From Siphonodentalium dalli (Eukaryota > Mollusca > Scaphopoda > Gadilida > Siphonodentaliidae), in assembly GCA_032622095.1 (NCBI GenBank), contig CP136061.1:198630935-198694934 (forward strand): a stretch of 64,000 nucleotides of DNA. The letters are read 5' to 3'. The notes beneath the pieces are model-generated. The model saw only the letters and a program-made list of their open reading frames with translations. It was not told the origin of the DNA and did no database searches. Each line of letters starts with the position of its first letter. Position 1 is the first letter of the stretch. Both the position numbers and the translations under genes were made by a program. Of this stretch, positions 1 through 10,895 are shown in pieces.

Positions 1-1527
1 TGGGTGAAACCATCACACTGTTGCCATGTCCCTGCGCTCCGTTGCAATAGCCGCAAGTCAGCATCCTTTTGCGAGAATTCGATATCAACCAAGCGCGGAA
101 ATTGTCACCACCAGAGTTGTGATAGCAATTAATAGTGTTGCATGCGAAGGTCTATCAGCGGCCCCAGTTCTTGCGCGTTCATACCCACTGCCATGTAGCA
201 GGTGTTGTAATTGGAACTGTAAAACAAAATTTAATTCAGCGAGTTGAAGTGAATTTCTGTGACTTGTATTCGTGTACATGCAGGCCAAACGACAGTCTCA
301 GTCAACCTAGACTCAGTCATGCATGGCCGGGTACCTTATATCACGAATCAGCCTGTTCTCTTGAAGATGCGTCCATATTGAACCTATTAAAAAACCCAAA
401 TACGCCCATATTGGCATTATTTGAATCTGAATTACGCTCTATATGAACGTAAATGGGGCACGAAAACATTCCTGTATACGAGCGTATTCATATTACAAAT
501 AAGTCCGTATTGGGCGTATTTGATGCACATCGGGGACATTACTGCCAATATTGTCGATTAGTGTACGAAAATTGGCTGATGCTATTCCAACATAATTCAC
601 GCGAAAACAGCGTTTAAAATGCTTTTAAAAATTTCAAACCGCCAAGCTTGTCTTTTAGTCACCTTCCTCAAAAACCGCCAAGCTTGCATTTTGGCCACTC
701 TCATTTTGGTGTTAAAATTCCATGAAAAATGGTGACCGAACAGGACCGAAGTCACTTTAATCACTCATATCACCTCAACTGTCACTTAACCACTGATACA
801 GTCTCACAGTCATATTTAGATAGGTGAATTAATGTAAAAATGTGTTTGTTTGTGTTATACGGGAGAAACTCATAAAATTCACTTCAGCACCGTAAAATTA
901 TCCGTTGTATTGAAATACTATATCATGCCACGAATCTCTACTCTACGCTCCGCGGACGTTAGCCATCTGGGGTAGGGATTCATGGCATGATATATACTGG
1001 AATACGTGTAACATTCCTACGTAGATTATGGGCCTTCACAATTCAAGTTAGCTGAACAATTTGCATACATTTTAGGCACTAATGTCCTTCAAATATGTAC
1101 AAAGAAATGCGTCCAGCCAACGACTTATCTGTAACCCCCTGAAAGTGGCTACCCACCGATTGACAACATTACTATTTAGAGACCGATAACTATCTTCCGC
1201 ACCGAATGCCCAGCGTGGATTCGCCCTCAAATAAAATCTAGTACATTATTGCGTATGTTGCTTGATCTTGTCGGTGATCAAAATATGTCCGTACGTAATT
1301 GTAGTACATATAAGGTAACTCTACATCCCTTGGAAAAATCGTATTGGAATCTTAGTATTCATTGTCTGGGTAAAGAGCGTCTGTCTTACTTCTATCAGGT
1401 AAGATGGAACATATGATTAATTTACAGGACATCATGCAGTATGGACTTTTCTGAGTTCATTAATTATATTTAATAGTATTCCGTGTCTTCACACATTCAG
1501 AATGTAAGGAAACATTGCATGCCTTTA
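1..1527. other. No gene recognised
   Basis: AT-rich non-coding DNA. Short open frames near positions 26-446 have no recognisable domain and overlap on both strands. On the minus strand around 200 there is a plausible 3' splice site (pyrimidine tract then CAG), but the sequence after it meets an early stop in every useful frame. I see no supported gene, RNA or repeat here. Confidence 0.5.
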
Positions 1528-2354
1528 TTTAAAGGGGGACTGTACACTAAATCCGGCGCTTTATGGGAACCATTTTCTATTATACTCAATTGAATGTATG
1601 CAACAAGTGAATGCATTTTAGCCATGGGTGAGTGCAAAATACACTCATTTACTTTATATTTACACACTAAGTGTTGTCATCACTAAATCCAGCATTCTGA
1701 TTGGTCGGCGCCCACGTGGCTAGTTGCAGTTATTTCTAGGTGAATGCGCAAAGCCTAATAACACCAAGCTAATAACACCATCGATACGTCATTAGGTTTG
1801 GAAAGACGAACGCGTAATGCTTTGGGCGCATTTTGACTCGCGCAGGATTGACTTAATACATCATCGGGTTTCAACATGAAGAGAAATTGTTCCTATTAAC
1901 TTTTGCCAAGGGTGCTATTGGGTATTTTGGGCTGATCTTGTCACGATACACTTTTCGATTTAAATATATTTACAAAAGTGGCTTTTTCGCTAAATGTATA
2001 TAAATATAAGGATTAACTGTCATGTGGACTATTTTTATGGAGATGTAACGGTGAGGTAAGTGGACATAACTTGTATGTAAAACCCTTCGGGTTTTACACA
2101 AGTTATGTCCACTTAACTCACCGTTACATCTCCATAAAAACAGTCCACATGACAGTTAATCCTTATATGAACGGTGAATACAACATGGTAATTATCATGA
2201 AAATGAGTTTATGGCTACATCATTCATGGAGCACATGAGTATATATTGCACTCATCCATGGCTCAAATGCTTTCATTTGTTGCATATATCCTGTTGAATA
2301 TAATAGAAGATGGTACCATACATGGCTGTATTTAGTGTACCGTACACCTTTAAA
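1528..2354. mobile_element. MITE family A, copy 1 (TTAA-flanked foldback element)
   Basis: Starts TTTAAAGGGGGACTGTAC and ends GTACACCTTTAAA, so the termini are imperfect inverted repeats flanked by TTAA. Subterminal blocks are also inverted: 'gccatgggtgagtgcaaaat' on the left answers a 'cactcatccatggctc' block on the right. No coding frame. A related copy lies at 31206-31554 with the same terminal and subterminal blocks. Non-autonomous DNA transposon; the TTAA flank suggests piggyBac-like mobilisation (inference). Confidence 0.7.
2005..2166. repeat. Near-perfect 80-bp-arm palindrome inside MITE A1
   Basis: Arms run from 'ataaggattaactgtcatg' to its complement ending at 2166, with a 3-5 nt TTC loop near 2086-2088. 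Only a few mismatches. A transcript would form a long hairpin of small-RNA precursor type. It may be the core of the MITE or a separate foldback nested in it; copy 2 at 31.3 kb carries a different, shorter central inverted repeat. Confidence 0.75.
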
Positions 2355-2779
2355 ATTATTGTCGGTTACAATTCATTCAGCAATATTCCGAGAAAATGAA
2401 CTGATAATATTCATTTGAAAATTGGTTGGATCAAATCAGAATGAATTATAGTCGATAAAAGTCTTAAATAAAAAATGCTAGATTTAATACAGTCTGTATA
2501 AGTGGTGGCAATGGTCAGACCAGTGTAGCTAGGGGAGTAAAATCTGCTTTGCAGTTTGCTCCTCGTTATGTTCCTAAACAACTTTGCGATAAATCGCAAA
2601 CCTTTGATAAATTGCAAACATCTTTGCGTGTTATCGCAAAGTAGTTTGCTATTTATCGCAAAAATTTGCGATTTATCACAGATATATTTTTATGCGTTGG
2701 CACTGATGGGCTTCCGTATAATGTCGTCCACAAAATCTACACTTTGGTCAGTTATGGCCGAGTCAGCACTAAAACATAC

Positions 2780-3067
2780 CTCTACACATATAAGAGACAC
2801 AAGCTTCGTCGCAATTTTCCATAGTTGTATTTGCCAGATTACGTGATATCTCTGAGAACGCACACGAGTTTGACGTCACCGTCTCACACGCCTCTTTTGT
2901 TTGTTTAGTTATGTCGCTTGTGCAGTTGTCCTTATCTGTGCTCGTTTGCACAGCCAATCGGCACGATTCGTCGACGACAGCACTGGTGTTGCACGTTGCT
3001 TTAGTCACAAAGAAGGTGGTGTTCTCGTCGCAGCTTATATCTGAACTGTTTCGTCCGAAACAGCGGT
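2780..3067 (-). CDS. Cys-rich extracellular-type exon, 288 nt, phase 1-1
   Basis: On the minus strand a 3' splice site (catgcag) precedes 3067 and a good 5' splice site (AG|GTATGT) follows 2780. The 288 nt between are open in one frame, are a multiple of 3, and give a symmetric phase 1-1 exon, as is common for shuffled extracellular domains. The ~96 residues hold about ten Cys plus several N-glycosylation-type NxS/T motifs (NSS, NTT, NTS, NCT). I do not recognise the domain. It may belong to the same minus-strand gene as the TSP1 exon at 22.2-22.4 kb, which has the same phase, but nothing here links them directly. Confidence 0.45.
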
Positions 3068-3630
3068 CTGCATGAAGCATACATGTATAACATAACATGG
3101 CGTGACATAACATAATTTAGTATATATATACGCACACTAAATTAACATATTGGATTATACATATGTTGCGGTTATATAAATATCGTTATAACATGCACAG
3201 AAGGGGATATTGACATTTTGGTTCCCTTTCATACCAACACGATTGTGTGTATATGAGCGACCGAATGGACAGACTCACTTAAATGTGTACCAATGCCCTG
3301 CAGGAATATCACAAAATCAGTGTGAGTCGGTCAAGTTAGCGTGTCCACACTGTGAAGTTTTTCCTGTGTTGCAGGCATTTCTTCGTAGAAAACCACATGG
3401 TGTCGGCATATGAACCTTTACCGAAGCACCTTTACCGACGCTAACGGCATGATATGTAAAAATTGCCTCCGTAGCTCCACATTATAACGATTCTACCGAT
3501 ATTGTCCTTCAAATACATGTATGATAGATTCTTATGGTACATGTACAATTGGATGCTATATAATTGAAGGTAAATTCGGTTCATCGATATCGTTACGGGT
3601 GTAATTATATGATTTTTACTTATCACATAG

Positions 3631-3759
3631 TTAGTAACTGTGCCACAGATGCATTTTATGAACGGGAGTGTGTGAACGGAACCCATATCACGATAAAAAG
3701 TTGCTGTGCGCATTACTATGGAAACCAGTCCCCTTCGACGAGCAATGAAACAAGAAAGA
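3631..3759 (+). CDS. Candidate Cys-rich exon, 129 nt, phase 1-1
   Basis: Flanked by an acceptor (tatcacatag) and a strong donor (AAAGA|GTAAGT). The 129 nt are open, a multiple of 3, and phase 1-1. The peptide has the spacing C-x9-C-x8-CC (CATDAFYEREC...SCC), which loosely recalls the C-terminal half of Ly6/three-finger domains, but the usual DxCN ending is absent. It is on the strand opposite the exon at 2780-3067, so the two belong to different genes if both are real. A shadow by chance is possible. Confidence 0.3.
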
Positions 3760-3799
3760 GTAAGTTAATAGATATAAGCTGTTGGTGCATCCATTGAAG

Positions 3800-6077
3800 G
3801 TTTATTATGAGAACATTTATTGTTTTAATTGTGAATTCCCTCGTAAAAGCGTATTAGAAAAATAAAACCTAGTTTGTGTATATTATAATGTATACCAAAA
3901 TGATCTCATTCGTAAAAATAACATTCATCTTTGTTTTCGATAACCAATCAAATAATTAGATATTAATATTACGCAGTAATTTATCTCAAATTTCGAACGA
4001 TTTGATTAATTCTGATCTATAAGAAAATTTAAAATAAACCCCGATCAAAATATCTGGCGTCACTCAGAACTTTTATGTGTGACAGTAATTTTCCCCATGG
4101 GCCTGTGATAAAAACGTATTCAATTTATAGACTTAATTGAAGAATCAGACTTCTCCCTTCTGTGCAAAAAAATCAAAACATCTCGTAGCTATTTCAAAGT
4201 CTTTTTCAAAAGTATAAAATGTCTACATAGATTTATTTATTCATATCTTACCATCCCTGATTTCAAATCAACTAAGTCGACAAGGGCCATAACTCCGCGT
4301 TAACAACAGACCGAATCCAAATTTGAACCTGACCTGTATTTTCACTTAATTAATCCATATACCAAAGTTAAAAAGCATAACATGACCTAAAGTTATCATC
4401 CAGAAATCAAAATAATCGGCATTTTATAACAAGCACCATAACTGAGGGAAAATTGGGCGGACCAAAACGAAATGCGAATTTGACCTGTATTTTCCGAGTC
4501 TTGTGGGTAATATATAATTATAATTTTTTTTTAAACAATCAGACAACTTAAGCTGAATTATCACCAGGAAAACATATGTGGCGGACGAACGCATAGACGC
4601 ACTGGCTGGCCAACACCGGTGATTTACGTGGTATAAATCTATAAATGGGACATGTCCTGTTAACATCAAATTATAACGCGTTATCTCCATTATTCGTGAT
4701 TTGTATCGGGAATTCTGATCATTTCTATATGTTAAATTTTCCAACTGGCACCTCAAGCTTTCCAACTATCGGAAATTCCCAACCTGTACCCACAAGAGTC
4801 CCAAATTTTCACGCTAATGTGGCCGAAATGAATGGTAAACTTATGGTTTGGACAACATCCAAGTTGATCCAACATAAACAACAACTACTGATTATTGTGT
4901 CAAACATGAATTTTTCAACTATTAAAACGTTTGTGGAGCATGAAACACTCCCCCCCCCCCAAAGAACCTCCCATGCACAGCCTCAAAATATTACTCACAT
5001 TGACACTCTCGCAAGTTGCATGTTTTTGTTTCCTCGGAGAGACCAGAACAACCGCCCAAATTGAAGCATGTCCGACTTCTTTTCATGGCGCCGTTTCCAC
5101 AAGATGCACTGCAGTGGCCAAATTCTGTCCAAGGCGACAACCGGCAGCTGTACCTGTATTTCATGCCGATTATACTTATGGCGTATACTTATGTATGATG
5201 ACATGGTTATCATATGTGACACGCCTACATGTTTATGATATCGGAAAATGCAGGATACGCGATTTTGTGGTTTAAATAAAAACAGCATGCACATCCATGA
5301 CCATGTGGTCCTACTAATTTCCTGCTAAATGCCTGTTGTTGCCATCTCCAACATGTATATAGATAGAAAATGGGACAAATTTAACACACAATGAAATAAG
5401 TATATATAATGTTTGTGCTCGTTAATGAATACACATATCGTTTTGCCATGATTCTGCTGATAATTGCTGCTTTAGCTATAATACCGTCACGCCGGTGAGG
5501 TAAAACAGCCAATTTTTTGTTCTGTGCGGACTCGATTTCTCACAAATTCAAGAAGCGTAACTCTATATAATTAGTTGCTTGTAACCTGCTTGAACAGCTA
5601 TACACTGGTATCTCGGGTTGCGTACTAGCCTCTAGACCAATCAAATGCCCGCATTACAATGGAATCGAAAGAAGTGAGGTTATAAAAGAATAAACGCAAT
5701 GTGTATTAACAGCGCTCATCACATTTCCTCACGAATATCATTATTTTTTTTATTATTTTTTTTTTATTGCAGAGATAAATATAACAGGATGGTCAGGGAG
5801 ACAGACATATATACAGACTTAAGGCACACACATTATAATAAGGATACAGTTAGAAATAAATATTCTTGCACATTTGCACCCACCCAAGTGATATTGGATT
5901 TAACTTGGGCTACTCTCTCACAGGCGACATGAAGGAAAGTATATATATATGTAACATATATCAGATCTGGTGTAGTTATTTTGAAAATATGAATAGATTG
6001 TTATTCCGCTGCCCTTTTGGTAACACAACGCTCATGTTCTTAAAGAAACATGTCTGATTTTATAGTTATATGTATGC
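3800..6077. other. Non-coding; holds a mollusc-type dispersed repeat
   Basis: No supported gene. About 4240-4520 contains a pattern of the type 'aagggccataactc ... gaatttgacctgtatttt', which I associate with interspersed repeats in mollusc genomes (from memory). A C10 tract lies at 4951-4960. Overlapping frames on both strands at 4.4-5.3 kb have no domain. A poly-T tract lies near 5740-5765. The last ~20 bp abut the Gypsy-1 LTR. Confidence 0.45.
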
Positions 6078-6193
6078 TGTTGTGAAATTGGGATTAAACC
6101 GGAAATATGGTGCAGAAAGTCTTATTAGACCGGAAATTATACTGAGGATCCGGAGTCGAAATCGAGTGGACCAGCAACCGGAGAAATCAGAAC

Positions 6194-6199
6194 AATAAA
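6194..6199 (+). promoter_or_regulatory. AATAAA polyadenylation signal in the Gypsy-1 LTR
   Basis: AATAAA lies mid-LTR, as expected near the R/U5 boundary. The same motif is present in the inverted LTR copy. Confidence 0.55.
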
Positions 6200-6301
6200 G
6201 AAACCGAACCATCCAGACGTATAATTCTACAGTTTATATCCTTTGTAATCCTCGTTTGTGTCAAGATGTATTAATAGTAAGTATGTTCATTATTATATAT
6301 T

Positions 6302-7167
6302 ACTAGAAGGTGACCCGACTTCGTCCGGGCTATTAAAAAACCAAATTTAAAGTCGATTGCTCCACCCGTTTCCTAGATCTGGTCTGCGCATGCGCGAAGC
6401 TGGTGTCGCACGTGCTCGGCGATCCGATAAAATTCGTATCCGGGGCAAGATACATTCACATTCCAAATTTAAAGTCAATATCTCAACCCGTTTCCTAGAT
6501 CTCGTCTGCGCATGCGCGAAGCTGGCGTCGCACGTGCTCGGCGACCCGATAAAATTCGTATCCGGGGCAAGATACATTCACATACCAAATTTCAAGTCGA
6601 TAGCTACACCCGTTTCCGAGATATATAGCCCAATGTCATTTGCGGATACCTCGGCCGGTGATGAGTTAACGCGACACAGTCAAATGCATCGGCAGGGTGA
6701 GAGTTAACGTAATCTAACTTTATGACCTCTGACGACGTCATAGAATTTACGCATTGATTTTATCCCGATAAAAGCATCGTACCACTTGTACCTAATAATT
6801 GAGGCAGATAACTAAAACGGATACATACATATTATATATCGTTGGAAAGATGAAGCCACACAGATTCTAACCGTGCAAATTATATGACTGGCAATTTATT
6901 ATTCGCGCTATATCGTATCGATTTGTGAGCACCGAACTGAAATATATTAGCGCAAAACGGCGTAAAAACAGATTTGACCTCCGCACGTGAAAAGTTGACC
7001 TCGCACGGACAAATAAATATGTCTATGTTCGTCTCCGGCCGAAAATACCCTAAAATACAAAATTTCATCGAAATTGGCTTAGTCGTTTTCGAGTCCATCG
7101 ATTTCAAACACACACACACACACAAACAAACACATACACACACAGATCTTTCAAAATATATAATAGA
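6302..7167 (+). mobile_element. Retroposon-like element with 122-bp internal repeats, nested in the LTR
   Basis: Starts ACTAGAAGGTGACCCGACTT with 'cgtccgggctatt' and ends in a CA-rich simple repeat followed by 'gatctttcaaaatatata'. It has the same head and tail as the array at 22547-24651 and two copies of the internal monomer with CTGCGCATGCGCGAAG. The tail includes ACACAC/CAAACA repeats at 7108-7145. It sits between two halves of the LTR, so it inserted after Gypsy-1. No coding capacity; a SINE-like or other non-autonomous element is the best description. Class not settled. Confidence 0.65.
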
Positions 7168-7208
7168 TATTGTAACTGGTTATTATATACAGCCAATTTT
7201 TACAATAC

Positions 7209-7220
7209 TGACGTTAGTCG
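7209..7220 (+). other. Primer binding site of Gypsy-1 (tRNA-Ser type, degenerate)
   Basis: Four bases (ATAC) after the LTR end lies TGACGTTAGTCG, which is close to the complement of a typical eukaryotic tRNA-Ser 3' end (CGACTACGCCA) with one mismatch and one extra T. The inverted LTR has the same ATAC spacer followed by a perfect TGGCGTCGTCGACAGG, which supports tRNA-Ser priming. Confidence 0.6.
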
Positions 7221-8000
7221 TAAATTATTTGATGTTTTTTGCGGAATAATTTCTCATATTTATTCTACCCCAATTTCCACGTGATTTCAGCGTGGTTTAT
7301 TCTATTGCCTTCTATAGCTTGTTTTTTCACTTTGCTTGCTAATTTAGCCTTCCATGCTTATTTCAATGGATTCTCCTTGCTTTTTACGCATGGTGGGTTT
7401 TTGTTTTTTTGTTATTGTGGGAATAGGGTGTTGAAATAACTTTGAATTTTTTCCGGTGAATTCCACATGGAAATCTTTGCTTCAATTCTGGGTTAAATTT
7501 TTCATCACACCACTTGTACTTCAGGAATTCCTGTGTTGTGCATGCTTCCCCATAAATCAATTTATTAAAGTGATTTTGCAGCAATTTTTGCTTCTCGCCA
7601 CTTTCAAAATATGTTATCGCTGGAAATTTATTGTCCAATTCGCACAGATTTTCCAGTCGGTTTAATTACATAATCAACTTCACTGTACGTGAATTATTAA
7701 AGATCCATTTATTTAGGTTTTTGATATTTGACCGGAGAAGACGGAAGATGGAAACAATTTCGCTCTTGTTGTAAATTGATGGTCATCTCTTCACGTATTT
7801 TGCATGTTGAATAAAAACAATATATTATCTATTGTTCGTTACTATTTTCTTATTGGATATATTGGGAAATAGAAATAGATGTTAGTAAAATATAGAGTTT
7901 TCCTAGATTCTATGGGAAATTGGTTGTAATTATATTTTACTTAGCGTCTAGATAGTGCAAGGTTTCATAGTGGTTAATAGTTAGTGATTTGTTGGTCAAC
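7221..8000 (+). other. Gypsy-1 5' leader
   Basis: About 780 nt between the primer binding site and the gag ATG, T-rich and without a convincing gene. Presumably holds the packaging and leader functions of the RNA (inference from position). Confidence 0.5.
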
Positions 8001-10895
8001 ATGAAGATTTTCATAAATACAGCTAATTGGAAAGAGTTGCAACAAATTCCTCAGGTTGGTCCCCAAATTGCCGCCGATATAATTCAGTTACGCCGGCAGG
8101 TAACTCTAATATCACAAAGGGATCTCAGTCTCGTACCCCGGTTCAGAAGTTCAAGGGATCAGTTGAGTGTGATTGACTTTAGTCACCCAACTTCACAGTC
8201 CCAAGCTGATAACTGGGTACCGAGGGCTCATGCGGACCCCAACAACTATCAGTCTGAGTCTGATGGTGAGGGAAGGGAGGATTACGCAAGAAGCCAGTCA
8301 CCCTTGACCCCTCCCCAGACAGAGAAGAAGCCGCCATCTGGTTCAACAACCCCCGAGAAAATGGTTCTCCATGATGCCGGGGGTGAGCAGATGCCGGAGA
8401 GTGTGAGGCGTAAGCTAACACACCCCCCTTCTCCCCCAAGTAGTCAGGAAATGGCGGCCTTATTTGCGAAAGGCTATTCTCCCATCGCAAATCCGAGGAC
8501 CAATCCAGAATTCATAAGACGTCGCTTGTCTGAATCCCAGATTCAGGGTGACATCACACCTGGAGCCCAAGCCGATGTGTCACAAGCAGCTGCGGCTGTT
8601 ACAGTTTCACAACCCGTTGCTTGGTTTAGCCCCATGGTTTCTACCAACCCAGCACGAAGTGCGGGCGAACCGTTTCCAGGGTTTCGCCCGACACTACCTG
8701 CTATACCATCCTATGGTCTTTTTGGCCAACAGCCGGCAGCTGTAACTGCTAGTTCTACAGTTGGGGCACCACAGGCTGCATCATTTTCATCGGCCTATTC
8801 ATTCTGTGGCCAAGCGTCGACTACCATGCCTGCCTATTCAACAGTGGTAGCCCCCGCGGCATCATTTGTTCATCATGGCCAAGCGTCAGCAGCTACCGTA
8901 ACTGCCAATTCGACAGTGGTATCGTCACGCTTGGTACCCCCTGCTACGTCTACGCCAATGAGCAGCTATGCGGCCGCTCAGCAGGGTGCATATGCAGGTG
9001 ACGGGCGAGTGCCGCCTATGCAAAATAGTCCTGTCTATACCCAGGCCACCACGTCTGGTACATATGGTCAGACCATAGCCAGCACATACACCTCCTCATA
9101 TGGAAAATCATATCAATGGAGTCAACCCGCTCAGCCAGGTTACATCCAACCTAATCGTGGTTATGCCGGATCACAACCACAGAGTAGCCAACACTACAAT
9201 TTAAATCCAAATTCTGGATATGCAACAACCGGGCATCAAGGCTATGGAACTACTCAATCTGGCATGGGTCAAACTAGTTTCGCACAGTTAAATCCGCCAA
9301 CCGATCCAACGCCAACCGGGCCCTTAAACCCATGGGGTCCAGGGTCTGGTACCACTCAAGCTGGCTTCGGTCAGTTTAATCAAGATATGTCGGGTTATAG
9401 AAACCCCGGCTCTCATGCCCAGGTTCAGCCGGGACCCAATGTATCGGGAATTGGTTACAATCAACCGCCCCCGGGAAATCAAGGGATGCAGAACCTTGGT
9501 TACAACCAACCGCCCCCGGGGAATCAAGGGATGCAGAACCTTGGTTACAACCAACCGCCCCCGGGGAATCAAGGGATGCAGAACCTTGGTTACAACCAAC
9601 CGCCCCCGGGAAATCAAGGGATGCAGAACCTTGGTTACAACCAACCGCCCCCGGGAAATCAAGGGATGCAGAACCCTGGGTATAACCAACCACCCCCGGG
9701 AAATCAATGGATACAGAATCCGGGAAATCAGGGGATGGGAAACCCCGGGATGAATCAAATTGGTCCAGGGCCGGGAGGTTATCAACCATACAATCAACAA
9801 GTCGCTCCTCACGGAAGGCAGGGCGATTATCGACTGCCTCATATGCCAAAAGGGTTTTCGTATGATGGTATCGACTCGTGGCAAGCCTTCAGGGTGAAAT
9901 TCACTTTGTATGCCCAGTCGCAACGTTGGGGATGGGATGAGCAGCAGCAGGCTCTCTGCTGGTGTTTAAAAGGAAAAGCGAGCGAGTATTTCACGCTGCT
10001 TACCGAGCGTGATCCCTATCTGACAGTTGTTCAGTTGCTTGACGGGTTGGAAAATCGTTTCGGATTTAAAGACTTGCCCGAAACGACCCAACTTCGATTC
10101 CAACAAGCAAAGCAAGTCACTGGTCAGTCGCTGGAAGAATGGGCCGAGACCGTTCTCTCATTGGCCACACGTGCCTTTAAAGAATGTCCGGCCAATTTTA
10201 CCTTCAAGCAAGCGGTCTTGCGCTTCTGTCAAGGCTGTTCTGACACCAGGGCGGCCGAACTTGTTACCATGGAAACACCTCAGTCCATGGAACAAGCCAT
10301 CAACAGAATCCGATGGCATCAACACAATTATTCTGCTATTCATGGCAGCAAAGTGTCTCGCAAAGACGTGCGCCATGTTTCATCGGATACTGATGATGAA
10401 ACCTCTCCTGTTAGGTCTGTAAGACAGACTGGTCGTGGTAGACCAAAGCAGCGAGGATACAACTTCCGAGGCAAGCGCGAGGGTTCCGATTCGGAGACCG
10501 GTGATTCACCAGGCCCTCGTAGATTTTCGCCCCGCGCTCCAAGTTGGAAAACTTCGAGCGATAATTCAAATTCCAAGGCACGTATGCTCGCCTTGGAAAC
10601 TAATATGGAAACTCTCCAAAAGACAGTGGAGAAATTAACAACTGTTTTAGAAAAGATGGCGACCAATAAGCCACAGTCTGGCACAATTTCTCACTTTGAT
10701 AAAAAAGAGTCAGATTTCAAAAGTAGGTCAAGGTCACCCTCTCCCAAGGCCAAGGTCATTTGCTATGCCTGTCAGGGGGTGGGGCATTTTCAAAAAGACT
10801 GCCCTTCACGGAATCCTGAAAATCGCCCTAACCGGGATAATAAAGTTAAATTTAAGGAGGATTTAAACGGGAACGGGGCAACTTCCGAGGTCTGA
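8001..10895 (+). CDS. Gypsy-1 Gag: HhH-like N-terminus, low-complexity domain, capsid, zinc knuckle
   Basis: Structural protein of a Ty3/Gypsy element. I start it at ATG 8001 (context gtcaacATGAAG); the frame is open slightly further up but without ATG. Residues ~5-40 (INTANWKELQQIPQVGPQI, then AADIIQLR) match the helix-hairpin-helix pattern of ComEA-type DNA-binding domains. Residues ~200-600 are rich in Q, G, Y, S, P and T, with a 15-residue repeat at 9454-9725. A Ty3-type capsid follows from about residue 615 (FSYDGIDSWQAFRVKF onward). A CCHC zinc knuckle, CYACQGVGHFQKDC (C-x2-C-x4-H-x4-C), lies at ~920-935. At ~964 residues it is much longer than ordinary Ty3 Gags because of the disordered region. 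Ends just after a -1 frameshift heptamer that feeds pol. No internal stop. Confidence 0.88.
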   Translation: MKIFINTANWKELQQIPQVGPQIAADIIQLRRQVTLISQRDLSLVPRFRSSRDQLSVIDFSHPTSQSQADNWVPRAHADPNNYQSESDGEGREDYARSQSPLTPPQTEKKPPSGSTTPEKMVLHDAGGEQMPESVRRKLTHPPSPPSSQEMAALFAKGYSPIANPRTNPEFIRRRLSESQIQGDITPGAQADVSQAAAAVTVSQPVAWFSPMVSTNPARSAGEPFPGFRPTLPAIPSYGLFGQQPAAVTASSTVGAPQAASFSSAYSFCGQASTTMPAYSTVVAPAASFVHHGQASAATVTANSTVVSSRLVPPATSTPMSSYAAAQQGAYAGDGRVPPMQNSPVYTQATTSGTYGQTIASTYTSSYGKSYQWSQPAQPGYIQPNRGYAGSQPQSSQHYNLNPNSGYATTGHQGYGTTQSGMGQTSFAQLNPPTDPTPTGPLNPWGPGSGTTQAGFGQFNQDMSGYRNPGSHAQVQPGPNVSGIGYNQPPPGNQGMQNLGYNQPPPGNQGMQNLGYNQPPPGNQGMQNLGYNQPPPGNQGMQNLGYNQPPPGNQGMQNPGYNQPPPGNQWIQNPGNQGMGNPGMNQIGPGPGGYQPYNQQVAPHGRQGDYRLPHMPKGFSYDGIDSWQAFRVKFTLYAQSQRWGWDEQQQALCWCLKGKASEYFTLLTERDPYLTVVQLLDGLENRFGFKDLPETTQLRFQQAKQVTGQSLEEWAETVLSLATRAFKECPANFTFKQAVLRFCQGCSDTRAAELVTMETPQSMEQAINRIRWHQHNYSAIHGSKVSRKDVRHVSSDTDDETSPVRSVRQTGRGRPKQRGYNFRGKREGSDSETGDSPGPRRFSPRAPSWKTSSDNSNSKARMLALETNMETLQKTVEKLTTVLEKMATNKPQSGTISHFDKKESDFKSRSRSPSPKAKVICYACQGVGHFQKDCPSRNPENRPNRDNKVKFKEDLNGNGATSEV
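9454..9725 (+). repeat. 45-bp tandem repeat in gag (15-residue GYNQPPPGNQGMQNL unit)
   Basis: Six near-identical 45-bp units in frame, then diverged remnants (GNQWIQN, GNQGMGN). Because the unit is a multiple of 3 the frame survives copy-number change. It creates spurious open frames on both strands. Confidence 0.9.

Larger units (their letters stand above)
6078..7204 (+). mobile_element. 5' LTR of Gypsy-1, split by a nested retroposon
   Basis: Begins TGTTGTGAAATTGGG at 6078 and ends CCAATTTTTACA at 7204 (TG...CA). Bases 6078-6301 and about 7168-7204 together match, almost base for base, the inverted 262-bp LTR at 17508-17769. The middle is a foreign insertion (6302-7167). The near identity to the other LTR says the element is recent, and the insertion is later still. 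Confidence 0.85.

Noticed and set aside
1-300. Possible second TSP1-like exon on the minus strand
   Set aside because: A TTGTTTTACAG acceptor and a W-x-W pattern are present, but stops follow at once and the Cys pattern is missing.
3210-3413. + strand Cys-containing frame (CVYERPNGQTHLNVYQCPAG)
   Set aside because: Composition is protein-like but I cannot define a convincing acceptor and donor.
9454-9725. CRISPR-like array
   Set aside because: Repeats are contiguous, in-frame protein repeats without spacers, in eukaryotic DNA. The 122-bp and 29-bp arrays fail for the same reason.
9324-9923. Long minus-strand frames opposite gag
   Set aside because: Shadow of the 45-bp in-frame repeat of gag.
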